From: an uncultured Collinsella sp.
GTDB taxonomy: Bacteria > Actinomycetota > Coriobacteriia > Coriobacteriales > Coriobacteriaceae
Reading direction: 5' to 3'
NCBI GenBank assembly: GCA_900541475.1
Contig: UQJV01000015.1
Location: 1-40,724 of the forward strand
Length of the DNA: 40,724 nucleotides
The notes beneath the pieces are model-generated. The model searched no databases, was not told the origin of the DNA, and saw only the letters and a list, made by a program, of their open reading frames with translations. The position numbers and the translations under genes were made by a program. Positions 5,691 to 14,453 of this stretch are shown here, in pieces (the stretch's first letter is position 1; every line of letters begins with the position of its first letter).

Positions 5691-8063
5691 CTATACGCGA
5701 CGCTTGAGCTGAGCCCCGCCCTCGCCAGGCATCAAGCGGCGTGCATCGTAGACCGAGTCGACGCTGCTAATCGATGCCAGTAGCGGATCCAGGCCACTCG
5801 CATCCGAAATCTCGACCATAAAACGCAGGGTCGCAATGCCCTCGCGGTTGGTCGAGGTGGCGGCGGAAAGGATATTGCCGCCCGCATCGCCAATGGCGAT
5901 GGTGACGTCCTTGAGCAGGCCCATACGATCCAGGCACTCGACCACAATCTCGACCTGGAAAAGCGTATCGGCGGCGCCATCCCACTCCACGTCAATCATG
6001 CGCTCGGGATGCTCCATGAGACCCTTGACGTTGGGGCAGTTGGCACGATGCACCGAGACGCCTCGGCCGCGCGTGATAAAGCCAACAATATCGTCGCCCG
6101 TCACCGGATTGCAGCAATGCGCTAGACGAACCAGCAGGCCGCTGTTGCTTTCGCCCTTGACGATAATGCCGTTGCTCGCGCTCTTGCCACGCTTTTGCGG
6201 CTTGCGGTTGGAGCCGCGGGCGGGCTGCTTGACGACCTCGGCGATGGCCTCGGCCTTGGTGAGCTGTTCCTCGGGTTTGGGGTCCAAGATTTGCTCGACC
6301 TTATTGCCCACGGCACGTGGGGCGACTTTGCCCGCACCAACGGCGGCGAACAGGTCCTCGAGCTGCTTGTAGTTAAACTGCTCCGCCACGGCATTAAGCG
6401 CGCGCGTGGATCGCGGCGTAGAGATGCCATACCCGCGCTTGCGCAGGTCCTTGGCCAGTATATCGCGGCCGGCCGCAGCGTCATCGTCTTTGGTCGCGGC
6501 GGCGAAGTAGCGGCGAATCTTTGACTTGGCCGAAGGCGTCTTGACGATCTTGAGCCAATCGCGCGACGGCTTGGAGCTCTTGTTAGTCAGAATCTCGACA
6601 CGGTCACCCGTCTTGATTTCGTGCGTGAGCGGCGCCACCGCACCGTTAATCTTGGCGCCGACGCAGTGGTTGCCGACCTCGGTATGAACGGCGTAGGCAA
6701 AGTCGAGCGGTGTAGAGCCGGCACGAAGCGCCATGACCTCACCCTTGGGTGTAAAGACAAAAATCTCCTGGTCAAACAAGTCGACCTTCAATGAGTGCAG
6801 GTATTCCTTGGCATCGGTGATCTCGTCAGACGCCGCCCAGTCGAGTGAGTGCTTGAGCCAGTTAATCTGATCGTCCAGACGCTGCGCATCGTTGGTCTTG
6901 GAGGCAGACGATCCGCCCGACTTCTTGTACAGCCAGTGGGCGGCGATGCCGTACTCGGCCTGCTCATGCATCTCATAGGTTCGAATCTGAATCTCGAGCG
7001 GGCGGGCCGTGGGGCCGATAACCGTCGTATGGAGCGACTGGTAGTTATTGACCTTGGGCATAGCGATATAGTCTTTAAAGCGACCGGGCATGGGGTGCCA
7101 CAGCGTATGCACCGCGCCGAGCGCGGAGTAGCAATCGCGCACCGAATGCGTGATGACGCGCAGTGCCACCAGGTCGTAGATCTCGGAGAATTCCTTGCCC
7201 TTGCGCTTCATCTTTTGGTAGATGGACCAATAGTGCTTGGAACGGCCGTTGATCTGAAAGTCCTCCAGGCCAATGCGGTTGAGCTCGTCGGTGAGCGACT
7301 TAATAGTATCGGCCAGATAACGCTCGCGAACCTCGCGCGACTCGGCTACCATGCGCGAGATGCGCTGGTAGGCATCGGGCTCCAAGTAGAAAAAGGACAG
7401 GTCCTCGAGCTCCCACTTGATTGAGCTCATGCCCAGGCGGTCGGCCAGAGGCGCGTACACGTCCATGGTCTCGCGCGCCTTAAACAGGCGGCGATCCTCG
7501 CGCAGGGCGGCAAGCGTGCGCATGTTATGCAGGCGGTCGGCGAGCTTAACGATGATGACGCGGATGTCCTTGGACATGGCGAGGAACATCTTGCGCAGCG
7601 TAAGCGCCTGCTTCTCGTCCATGCTGTCGACTTCGATGTTGGTGAGCTTGGTCACGCCATCGACAAGCTCGGCCACCGTATCGCCAAATAGGCCGGAAAC
7701 ATCGGTGAGCGAGGTCTCGGTATCCTCGACGGTATCGTGCAGCAGCGCGGCGCACACCACATCGCAGTCCATCTTGAGATCGGCCAAAATGATGGCAACC
7801 TCGACGGGATGGTTGATGTACATCTCACCCGAGCGCCGCTTTTGGTTGCAGTGCTTCTCGGCAGCAAAGCAGTAGGCTTGTTCCACCTTGGAGAAGTCGT
7901 CCTCATTCATATATTTGAGGCACAGACGCTCCAGCTTGTCGTAGCTGTCCGCCATAATCTCGGGCGGCAGCTCATCGGCATGCTTATAGTGCTCCATCTC
8001 CGAAAACGGCTGGAGGGTGGAATCATGGGCGGTACGGGCTGCGGCATCCATCGAGCTCCCCAT
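5691..8063 (-). CDS. rel: Bifunctional (p)ppGpp synthetase/hydrolase Rel
   Basis: Rel makes and degrades the alarmone (p)ppGpp in response to amino acid starvation sensed on the ribosome. The 790-residue protein has the full long-RSH order: HD hydrolase domain with His109-Asp110 (ALLHDTVEDTE), synthetase domain with GRSKHYWSIYQKMKRK (273-288) and RFKD at 328-331, TGS domain (about 432-492), a Cys-rich segment around Cys650-Cys651, and a C-terminal ACT domain (about 702-778). An intact HD site with the RxKD synthetase loop is the signature of bifunctional enzymes rather than synthetase-only RelA. Only 2 bases separate it from the upstream recJ-like gene, so the two are surely co-transcribed. 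ATG 8051 is an alternative start with a closer GGGGAG. Confidence 0.96.
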   Translation of the reverse strand: MGSSMDAAARTAHDSTLQPFSEMEHYKHADELPPEIMADSYDKLERLCLKYMNEDDFSKVEQAYCFAAEKHCNQKRRSGEMYINHPVEVAIILADLKMDCDVVCAALLHDTVEDTETSLTDVSGLFGDTVAELVDGVTKLTNIEVDSMDEKQALTLRKMFLAMSKDIRVIIVKLADRLHNMRTLAALREDRRLFKARETMDVYAPLADRLGMSSIKWELEDLSFFYLEPDAYQRISRMVAESREVRERYLADTIKSLTDELNRIGLEDFQINGRSKHYWSIYQKMKRKGKEFSEIYDLVALRVITHSVRDCYSALGAVHTLWHPMPGRFKDYIAMPKVNNYQSLHTTVIGPTARPLEIQIRTYEMHEQAEYGIAAHWLYKKSGGSSASKTNDAQRLDDQINWLKHSLDWAASDEITDAKEYLHSLKVDLFDQEIFVFTPKGEVMALRAGSTPLDFAYAVHTEVGNHCVGAKINGAVAPLTHEIKTGDRVEILTNKSSKPSRDWLKIVKTPSAKSKIRRYFAAATKDDDAAAGRDILAKDLRKRGYGISTPRSTRALNAVAEQFNYKQLEDLFAAVGAGKVAPRAVGNKVEQILDPKPEEQLTKAEAIAEVVKQPARGSNRKPQKRGKSASNGIIVKGESNSGLLVRLAHCCNPVTGDDIVGFITRGRGVSVHRANCPNVKGLMEHPERMIDVEWDGAADTLFQVEIVVECLDRMGLLKDVTIAIGDAGGNILSAATSTNREGIATLRFMVEISDASGLDPLLASISSVDSVYDARRLMPGEGGAQLKRRV

Positions 8064-8065
8064 CC

Positions 8066-11000
8066 CTAGGCCCGCGGTACGATCGGGCGGTTAACTTTGG
8101 CTAGCATATCAGAAGCGCACGAATCGAGCGCCCAACTCCGGAAAGCCGAGAACTCCATACGCGAGCGCAAGCCCTCCAAATAGCGAATTGACCTGCTCAA
8201 TTGCACGCGGCCGGGGTTTTCCGCCATTGAGATGCGACGCGTATCGTCAAACCCCGAAACCCGGCAAAAACCGAGTTCTTCGAAGATTCCCAGGCCGCTT
8301 GCCACCGATCGCTCATCGACCGGCGTGCGCGCGTCGATTGCAAGGCACATCTGCGCAATGTCGATATCGCTTGCGCAGAATGAATCGTCCCCCGTCTTGC
8401 CACGGTTAGAGCGCCACATGGTCTGCAGCGCTCGATAGAGCGTGACGAGCTCATCGCGCTCGGGCGCATAGCAGTCGAGCAGGCGCTCATTAATACGAGC
8501 GTCACGCGACGAATAGAGCAGGTGAATCACGGCGGGCTGTCCATCGCGGCCGGCACGGCCACTCATCTGGTTAAACTCAATCGCGCCAAACGGCATGTGG
8601 TAGAGCACGACATGACGGATATCGGGCAGGTTGACGCCCTCACCGAAGGCCGAAGTTGAAACGATGCAGCTGAGACTTCCGTCTCTAAAGGCTTCCTCAA
8701 TACGGCGGCGATCGGAGCGCGCAAGCCCAGCGTTATAGAACGCGATATGGGTCGCACAGTCGGGCACGCGTTTGCGCAACGTCTTGGCAAGCGCCACGGA
8801 CTGGTCGCGCGAGTTCACATAGATAACGGTCTTCTCCCCCGTCGCCACGATCGACACCAGGCGATTTTCGCGGCTCGCAAGGTCGCGGTCGTCCTCGAGT
8901 TGTAGGTTCTCGCGAACGGTCTCGTCGACCACCGTGCTGGTAATCGGCAATACGCGAGCAAGCTCTGCCACAACCGGAGCCGTCGCGGTAGCCGTTGCCG
9001 CCATGACAACGGGGTCGCCCAGGGCTTTGAGGATATCGGGCATGTCGAGGTATGCACACCGGTCGCCGCCTTTGGCAAGACCGGCATGGTGCGCCTCATC
9101 GATAACGACAAAGCCGATACGTCCAGAACGTGCAAAGCGATCGCGATGGATAGAAAGGAACTCAGGCGTCGTGAGCACGATGCCGGTGCGGCCCGAAGCC
9201 AAGCCGGCAAACACGTCATCGCGCGCCGCGTCCACGGTCTCGCCGGTCAGCACGCCTACGCCAATGCCGAGCGTGGCCATCGTCGACGAGAGGTGATAGG
9301 CCTGGTCGGCAACGAGCGCACGCAGCGGATAGACAAAAATGCTCGCACGCCCGCGAAGGACCGCCTCGCGTGCGGCATGTACATGGAAAATCAGAGACTT
9401 GCCGCGCCCCGTTCCCATAACGGCCAGAACACTTTGGTGATCGGCCAGGGCATCAAGCGCCTCGACCTGTGCGCGGTGCGGCTGGTTCGATCCGATAAAG
9501 CTGTGAATGAGCGAGCGCGTGAGCTCGGTATAGGAAAGCTGGGCAAGCGTCTCGCGCTTACGCGACTCAAGGCGAAGATCGGAGTCCGCCGGCTGCACGC
9601 CACGGCGAAGCTCACATGCCGGATCGTCGATATTGGGCGCCGTGGTATCGCGCACCAAGACATCTTTAATCATGAGCTTGGGCTTTACACGTCCCTGCCA
9701 ATGCTCGGCGACTGCCTCGAACACCAAGTCGACGGCGCTGTCGCAATTGATAAGCCTGTCGATCTGCGGCACACGAAACATGATGGCCGGCACACTTGCG
9801 GCGCCATCCGTCGCCACGAAGCGCATATGCTCGCCAGTCTTACCCACCACGGCGCGGTCACACATCGTCACGCCCTCGGCAGCCAGTAGCGGCACCTTAT
9901 TACCCTGGCCAAACGGCTCAAGGCGAGAAATCTGCTCGATGGTCTCAATATTCAATTCGGAAAGGTCAACCGTGGCGGCAACCTCGTCGGTATCCTCAAA
10001 GTCCTCGGCGGGAAGCTCGGACAACACAGCGGAAAGACGTCGACGAAACTCATCGAGCTTAGATGCCTCGACGGTCACGCCCACCGCACCGGCATGTCCG
10101 CCGCGGCGAATCAGCAGGTCGGAACAGCGCTCGACGGCTTCGAACAGGTTGACCTTGCCCACCGAGCGACCCGAGCCACGTGCTATACCGTCCTCGATAG
10201 AGAAGAGCAACGCCGGCACGTGATATCGGTTGGTGAGGCGGCTCGCCACGATGCCCTTAACGCCCTCGTGCCAGCCTTCGCCGCCCACGACAATCGCGCG
10301 CCCGCCATCATAGGTCTCCTCGACCTTTGCCATGGCATCGCGCGTGAGCTCCGCCTCAATCTCGCGACGCTGACGGTTGATCTCCTCGAGCTCGGCAGCC
10401 AGCGCGCTTGCCTCGATAGGATCGCGGGCAAGCAGCAGGTCGAGCGCCAGCTTGGGATCGGCCATGCGGCCGGCGGCGTTTAAGCGGGGAATGAGCGAAA
10501 ACGACAGGCCGTCGGCCGTAATGGTAGAAAGGTCGGCCTTGGCAAGTGCGGCAAGCGCGATATAGCCGGGACGGGCCGTCACGCGCATCTGCTGGATGCC
10601 CTCGGCGACCAGCGCGCGATTCTCGGGCGTGAGCGGCATCATGTCGGACACGGTGCCCAGCGCCGCGACCTCTATCAGCGAACGCCAATACGACGGCTTG
10701 CCCAAACGCTCACCCAGGACCTGCACCAGCTTGAGCGCCACGCCGGCGCCGGCAAGTTCACGCGAAGGACCCTCATCCTCGAGCTTAGGGTCGGTCAGGG
10801 GCACGCCCTGCGGCACCTGGTCGGACGGCTCATGGTGGTCCGTAACCACCAGATCGATTCCCAGGCTCTCCAGATAGGAGACCTCCTCCTTAGCCGCGAT
10901 ACCGTTATCGACGGTCACGATCAGATTGGGTTGGGCAAGCTCGTTAACGCGGTCGAGCGCCGCGCGCGAAAGGCCATAACCCTCGTCAAAGCGGTGCGGA

Positions 11001-11353
11001 ATAAACGGTGTGACATTGGCGCCAAACGTTCGCAGCGCCTCGGTCAACAGACAAGTCGACGTAATGCCATCGACGTCAAAATCACCAAAGACGGCGATGC
11101 GTTCGCGGTTGCGGATGGCGCGCTCGACACGATCGGCAACAACCGACATGCCCGGAATGACGAGCGGATCGGCCCAGTCGCGATCGAGCGAAGGCGTCAA
11201 AAATAGCTGTCCTTCCTCAATCGAGGCAATGCCGTGCGCAACCATAATGCGCGCCACCAGCCCGGGTATGCCCAGACCAGCCGAAAGCTCCTTTTCGAGC
11301 TCGGGATTTTGCTGAGCGACCGCCCAGCGATGCGTCGTCTTAAGCGATGACAT
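8066..11353 (-). CDS. recJ: RecJ exonuclease fused to a RecQ-like helicase
   Basis: The protein is about 1095 residues, roughly twice the usual RecJ length. Residues 1-567 are RecJ, a 5'-3' single-strand DNA exonuclease: DHH motifs DFDVDGITST (91-100), VTVDNGI (146-152) and TDHHEP (171-176), DHHA1 with GRSVGKVNLFEA and GGHAGAVG (418-425), then an OB-like domain. Residues about 600-950 are a superfamily 2 helicase close to RecQ: MGTGRGKSLIF (Walker A, 646-656), DEAHH (752-756), MAATATAT and QMSGRAGRDG (929-938). A short poorly conserved tail follows. RecJ and RecQ act together in RecF-type repair, where the helicase feeds single strands to the nuclease, so the fusion makes functional sense. 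ATG 11353 was preferred over a GTG at 11398 since a G-rich site precedes it and the RecJ N-terminus fits. There is no internal stop or frameshift. Confidence 0.93.
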   Translation of the reverse strand: MSSLKTTHRWAVAQQNPELEKELSAGLGIPGLVARIMVAHGIASIEEGQLFLTPSLDRDWADPLVIPGMSVVADRVERAIRNRERIAVFGDFDVDGITSTCLLTEALRTFGANVTPFIPHRFDEGYGLSRAALDRVNELAQPNLIVTVDNGIAAKEEVSYLESLGIDLVVTDHHEPSDQVPQGVPLTDPKLEDEGPSRELAGAGVALKLVQVLGERLGKPSYWRSLIEVAALGTVSDMMPLTPENRALVAEGIQQMRVTARPGYIALAALAKADLSTITADGLSFSLIPRLNAAGRMADPKLALDLLLARDPIEASALAAELEEINRQRREIEAELTRDAMAKVEETYDGGRAIVVGGEGWHEGVKGIVASRLTNRYHVPALLFSIEDGIARGSGRSVGKVNLFEAVERCSDLLIRRGGHAGAVGVTVEASKLDEFRRRLSAVLSELPAEDFEDTDEVAATVDLSELNIETIEQISRLEPFGQGNKVPLLAAEGVTMCDRAVVGKTGEHMRFVATDGAASVPAIMFRVPQIDRLINCDSAVDLVFEAVAEHWQGRVKPKLMIKDVLVRDTTAPNIDDPACELRRGVQPADSDLRLESRKRETLAQLSYTELTRSLIHSFIGSNQPHRAQVEALDALADHQSVLAVMGTGRGKSLIFHVHAAREAVLRGRASIFVYPLRALVADQAYHLSSTMATLGIGVGVLTGETVDAARDDVFAGLASGRTGIVLTTPEFLSIHRDRFARSGRIGFVVIDEAHHAGLAKGGDRCAYLDMPDILKALGDPVVMAATATATAPVVAELARVLPITSTVVDETVRENLQLEDDRDLASRENRLVSIVATGEKTVIYVNSRDQSVALAKTLRKRVPDCATHIAFYNAGLARSDRRRIEEAFRDGSLSCIVSTSAFGEGVNLPDIRHVVLYHMPFGAIEFNQMSGRAGRDGQPAVIHLLYSSRDARINERLLDCYAPERDELVTLYRALQTMWRSNRGKTGDDSFCASDIDIAQMCLAIDARTPVDERSVASGLGIFEELGFCRVSGFDDTRRISMAENPGRVQLSRSIRYLEGLRSRMEFSAFRSWALDSCASDMLAKVNRPIVPRA

Positions 11354-11461
11354 AGGCGCCCACCCCCGATAGGGGCAGGTCGCCGCGATACCTCTCACGG
11401 TTCATAGCGATGAGTCCTCTGTGTATGCCCGCTTCGGCAGGCAGATCTGTTGAACGGGTTT

Positions 11462-11467
11462 ATTATA
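11462..11467 (-). promoter_or_regulatory. -10 element for the recJ-rel operon
   Basis: The minus strand reads GGTATAATAAACC, a perfect TATAAT box about 110 bases upstream of the recJ start, in an otherwise GC-rich region. No strong -35 is seen 17 bases upstream. Confidence 0.5.
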
Positions 11468-11629
11468 CCGTGCGGCACGGACGCAGAGCCTCGCAGCACG
11501 CCGTGGTTTCGGTAAACGATGCCGGTAATACCCTCGAAATAATCGAGCGTTTCTAACGCACGGATGCATGCGAGCGTCTAGCATATCCATTCAAAACGGA
11601 TTTACGAGCAAAGGGAGTCACAAGAGCAG

Positions 11630-12628
11630 ATGAAGCAATGGGTTGGACTGGGAAAGTTCCTCGCGGGGCATATGCAGGTCATCGTTCCGATTTGCGTAAC
11701 GCTCGGTGTGCTCTTTCCCCAGCAGATCGGCGTACTTAAGCCCATCGTTCCCGCTCTCTTCGCCTTTATGACGTTCCAAGGCGCGCTCAGTAACACCTTC
11801 CACCAGGTAGCCGAGGTGTTCCGCCGTCCGCTGCACCTGATTTTGGCGCTGCTCGTCTCGGCGGTGCTTATTCCCATAGCAGCTTATGCCATGGGATCGC
11901 TGTTCTTTGGCTCCAACCCCAACCTTGTCTGCGGCATCGTGCTCGAGTACAGCGTACCCGTGGCAGTCACTGCCTTTATGTGGATTAGCATGTTCGGCGG
12001 CAACGGCCCGCTCGCGCTCACCATTATCCTGACGTCCTCGGTTATCTCGCCTGTGACGATTCCGTTCACGCTGAAGCTCTTGCTAGGTGCCACCGTCTCG
12101 ATCGATGTGCCAAGCATGGTGCAGGACATGGCCTTTATGATCGCCATCCCCGCCGTGCTCGGCATCGTGATCAACGAGCTCACGCGTGGATGGGGACACG
12201 AGAAGCTCTCCCCCGCGCTCTCGCCCGCCTGCAAGTTCATGATGATGGGCGTCATCGCGTCCAACTCCACCGCTATGAGCGAGTACGTGCTGCACGTGAA
12301 CGTGGTGCGCCTAGAAGTCGCCCTCTTTATTTTGACCTTCGCCATCAGCGGCTTTGTCGTCGGTTTTCTGGTCGCCCGTGCGCTCCATCTGCCATATAGC
12401 GAGACGACTACCATGTGCTTTACCTGCGGCATGCGTAACATCTCTTCGGGCGCCGTCATCGCTACGCAGTACTTTCCAGGCGAAGTCGTGTTTCCCGTCA
12501 TGTGCGGAACGCTGTTTCAGCAGATACTCGCCTCGCTTATCGGGCATCTCTTTGAGCGTCTGACCGGCGAGGAGCGCGCCGCCCAGCGCAAGCGGGTCGA
12601 GGCCGGCCGCGACGCCATGGCACGCTAG
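11630..12628 (+). CDS. SBF-family (bile acid:sodium symporter-like) transporter
   Basis: This is an integral membrane protein of 332 residues with about nine or ten hydrophobic spans and no signal peptide. The fold pattern and the segments MTFQGALSNTF, VLEYSVPVAVTAFMWISMF and CFTCGMRNISSGAVIATQYF (with the GMRN-type crossover region) place it in the bile acid/sodium symporter superfamily. Bacterial members carry pantothenate precursors, 2-oxo acids, bile acids or other organic anions; the substrate cannot be read from sequence. A gut habitat makes bile acids tempting but unproven. The ribosome site is weak (GGGAG 12 bases before the ATG). An inverted repeat CTCGA-AATAA-TCGAG at 11533-11547, about 85 bases upstream, could be an operator. 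Confidence 0.8.
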   Translation: MKQWVGLGKFLAGHMQVIVPICVTLGVLFPQQIGVLKPIVPALFAFMTFQGALSNTFHQVAEVFRRPLHLILALLVSAVLIPIAAYAMGSLFFGSNPNLVCGIVLEYSVPVAVTAFMWISMFGGNGPLALTIILTSSVISPVTIPFTLKLLLGATVSIDVPSMVQDMAFMIAIPAVLGIVINELTRGWGHEKLSPALSPACKFMMMGVIASNSTAMSEYVLHVNVVRLEVALFILTFAISGFVVGFLVARALHLPYSETTTMCFTCGMRNISSGAVIATQYFPGEVVFPVMCGTLFQQILASLIGHLFERLTGEERAAQRKRVEAGRDAMAR

Positions 12629-12658
12629 ACTGCCCGCATTACACGGTTGTTAGTCTTG

Positions 12659-13456
12659 CTATGCGAGCGTTTCCAGATGCGCACGCAGGCGCTCGGCATC
12701 GATATCGAGCGTTGTCTCGGCATTGACCTGGGCCAAACGATAGCCGACAAAGTAGGGCGAAACCACCCAACGCGGCAGCGCCTTGGCAATGGTCCGACCG
12801 CCCAGGTGATAGAAGAACAAGTTGTACGACTCTGTGCGGCCGCCGTGGTGCTCGTTCAGGATATAGCGAAGAGCTACCTGGATCGCATCAGCGAAGAGAT
12901 CCGCCTCGGCTTGGTCTCTCGTGTCATCGCTGACAGCGATTCCCTGCGGGGCTGAAACGTTAATCTCAAAGAACCCCATGATCGGTTCGGTTGAGATATT
13001 GACCGAGATTCTCCCCTGTTGCCAGACATTGACGCCTTCGAAATTGGCGAAAGTCAGCGAAGCATAGCCGTCTTCCTGCTCCAAACCCACAATCTGCATG
13101 TGCGGATGAACGAGACTACCGCCCGAGAGAGGACCCTTGTTCTTGTACATGAGCACGCTTCGATACTGCTGTGAATCGATCATCTGCTGCCAGCAATCCA
13201 GGGCAAACCTCATCACATGGTGGAGTTCATCCGGCTCATAGGTCACCAGGTCGGCATTGTGATCGGCCGATTCAATCAGCACGGTTTGACGGGTGGCGCG
13301 CAAGGTCTTGAACTTGTTCTCGAGCCAAATGCAATCGCCATCACGGCGAATGATGTCGGTGAGCCCTTCTGTATCGCAAAAGGGGCACGCGGTGCCAGGG
13401 CGCCGGTTGTCGTCGGGCTTACCGTTCGCCTGCTGAACGTCAAATACCAGTGGCAC
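12659..13456 (-). CDS. DUF4931 protein, HIT/GalT-like fold
   Basis: The 265-residue product resembles DUF4931 proteins, distant relatives of galactose-1-phosphate uridylyltransferase. CPFC near residues 25-28 could bind zinc, and GGSLVHPHMQIVG has the His-x-His pattern of the HIT/GalT active site, suggesting a nucleotidyl transferase or hydrolase reaction. It has no signal peptide. It begins at a GTG whose ribosome site GGAGG (8 bases upstream) lies inside the last codons of cutC, so the pair is translationally coupled. The true substrate is unknown. The family assignment rests on recalled motifs, not a search. Confidence 0.7.
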   Translation of the reverse strand: MPLVFDVQQANGKPDDNRRPGTACPFCDTEGLTDIIRRDGDCIWLENKFKTLRATRQTVLIESADHNADLVTYEPDELHHVMRFALDCWQQMIDSQQYRSVLMYKNKGPLSGGSLVHPHMQIVGLEQEDGYASLTFANFEGVNVWQQGRISVNISTEPIMGFFEINVSAPQGIAVSDDTRDQAEADLFADAIQVALRYILNEHHGGRTESYNLFFYHLGGRTIAKALPRWVVSPYFVGYRLAQVNAETTLDIDAERLRAHLETLA

Positions 13457-13459
13457 GGG

Positions 13460-14137
13460 TTATACCTCCAGCGGCACGATCTTGGTGCCATGGAGCTCGG
13501 AGGCGCCCAGTGCTGCCGCCACGGTATCGCGGTTAGCCGTGGAAATGCCGCCGCCGGGAAGGATGATCAGGCGGTCGCCCGCATACTCGGCAAGGCGTGA
13601 CAGGTGCTCCAGGTTGCTCTCGATCGGCGTGCCGGCCGCGCCGCCATGCGTGAGTATGCGCGTAACGCCGCAGTCGGCAAGTGTATCAATCGCATCGAGC
13701 TGAGCCTCGGGCGAGAGCTGGTCGAAGGCCATGTGGAAGGTGATGTCGATGGGCTCGCGCTTGCATTCCTCGGTCGCGCAGCCCGCAGCCATCACGAGGG
13801 CGCCGAGTGTAAGCTCATCGAGCGCCCATCCGCCGGCACAAGGCTTGCAGCAGCCAAAGACCAAGCCGTCGGCGCCGGCGCTCACGGCAAGGCCCAGGTC
13901 CATCTCCATCATGCGCAGCTCGTCCTGGTTGTAATGAAAGTCGCCACCACGCGGACGAATCATGCACATCACTCGCGCGTCATGCTCATGAGCGTAGCTG
14001 ACCGTAGCGCTGATAACGCCAGCGGAAGGCGTGGTGCCACCGACGGCGAGGTTGTCACACAGCTCGATGCGCCCCGCACCGGCCTCAATGGCCGCCGGCA
14101 CCTGCTCAAAGTTCTCGGCACAAAACTCGTACAGCAT
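13460..14137 (-). CDS. cutC: CutC family protein
   Basis: This is a TIM-barrel protein of 225 residues recognised by the N-terminal pattern EFCAENFEQVPAAIEAGAGRIELCDNL, by VMCMIRPRGGDFHY and by RILTHGGAAGT near the C-terminus. CutC was first linked to copper tolerance, but the biochemical role in most bacteria remains unclear. The start was set at ATG 14137 (GGGGG 7 bases before it; the frame runs further to 14176 without support). The gene is coupled to the downstream DUF4931 gene. No copper ATPase or copper sensor lies nearby, so the context does not support a metal role. Confidence 0.9.
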   Translation of the reverse strand: MLYEFCAENFEQVPAAIEAGAGRIELCDNLAVGGTTPSAGVISATVSYAHEHDARVMCMIRPRGGDFHYNQDELRMMEMDLGLAVSAGADGLVFGCCKPCAGGWALDELTLGALVMAAGCATEECKREPIDITFHMAFDQLSPEAQLDAIDTLADCGVTRILTHGGAAGTPIESNLEHLSRLAEYAGDRLIILPGGGISTANRDTVAAALGASELHGTKIVPLEV

Positions 14138-14195
14138 AGATAGACCCCCAGATGACAAACGTTTTCCGATGGGCATTGTCGCACGCCCCCATGAA

Positions 14196-14260
14196 GTTGC
14201 GGTGGAATAGGGACTGTTTTGGCCTCTGAGGCTCCCATTTAGTCCCTATTCCACCGCAAC
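14196..14260. repeat. 65-bp palindromic element
   Basis: Two perfect 20-base arms (14196-14215 and 14241-14260, sharing GCGGTGGAATAGGGAC) enclose a loop that carries its own GCCTC-T-GAGGC hairpin. It lies in the upstream region of cutC without being near a stop codon it could terminate. In its build (long perfect arms, ACTGTTT near the inner edge, secondary hairpin inside) it resembles the element at 3747-3838. Confidence 0.75.
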
Positions 14261-14297
14261 ATAAAGGGGGCAGAACCAAAGTAACGCCGCAGGCAGA

Positions 14298-14427
14298 GGA
14301 CCGACAGCGAGCGGGCGCCAGAGCGAACAAATTGGCATGAAAAGAGGGCGGCATAGACCTTCTGGTCATGCTGCCCTCTTTGAATGACAAGTTGTCGCTC
14401 TGGCACCCGCGCAGCGTCGACTGGTCC
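14298..14427. repeat. 130-bp imperfect inverted repeat
   Basis: Centred near 14361, the inner arms AAAGAGGGCGGCAT (14341-14354) and ATGCTGCCCTCTTT (14368-14381) are almost perfect complements. Outside them GCGGGCGCCAGAGCGA and TCGCTCTGGCACCCGC pair with one mismatch, and GGACC...GGTCC pair further out. With the hairpin at 14428-14447 (CCGCCGTT / AACGGCGG) it fills the 316-base gap between cutC and livF, which has no gene. It may end livF transcription, but there is no clear T run on that side. Confidence 0.65.
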
Positions 14428-14453
14428 GCCGTTCGGTAGAACGGCGGAACCGC

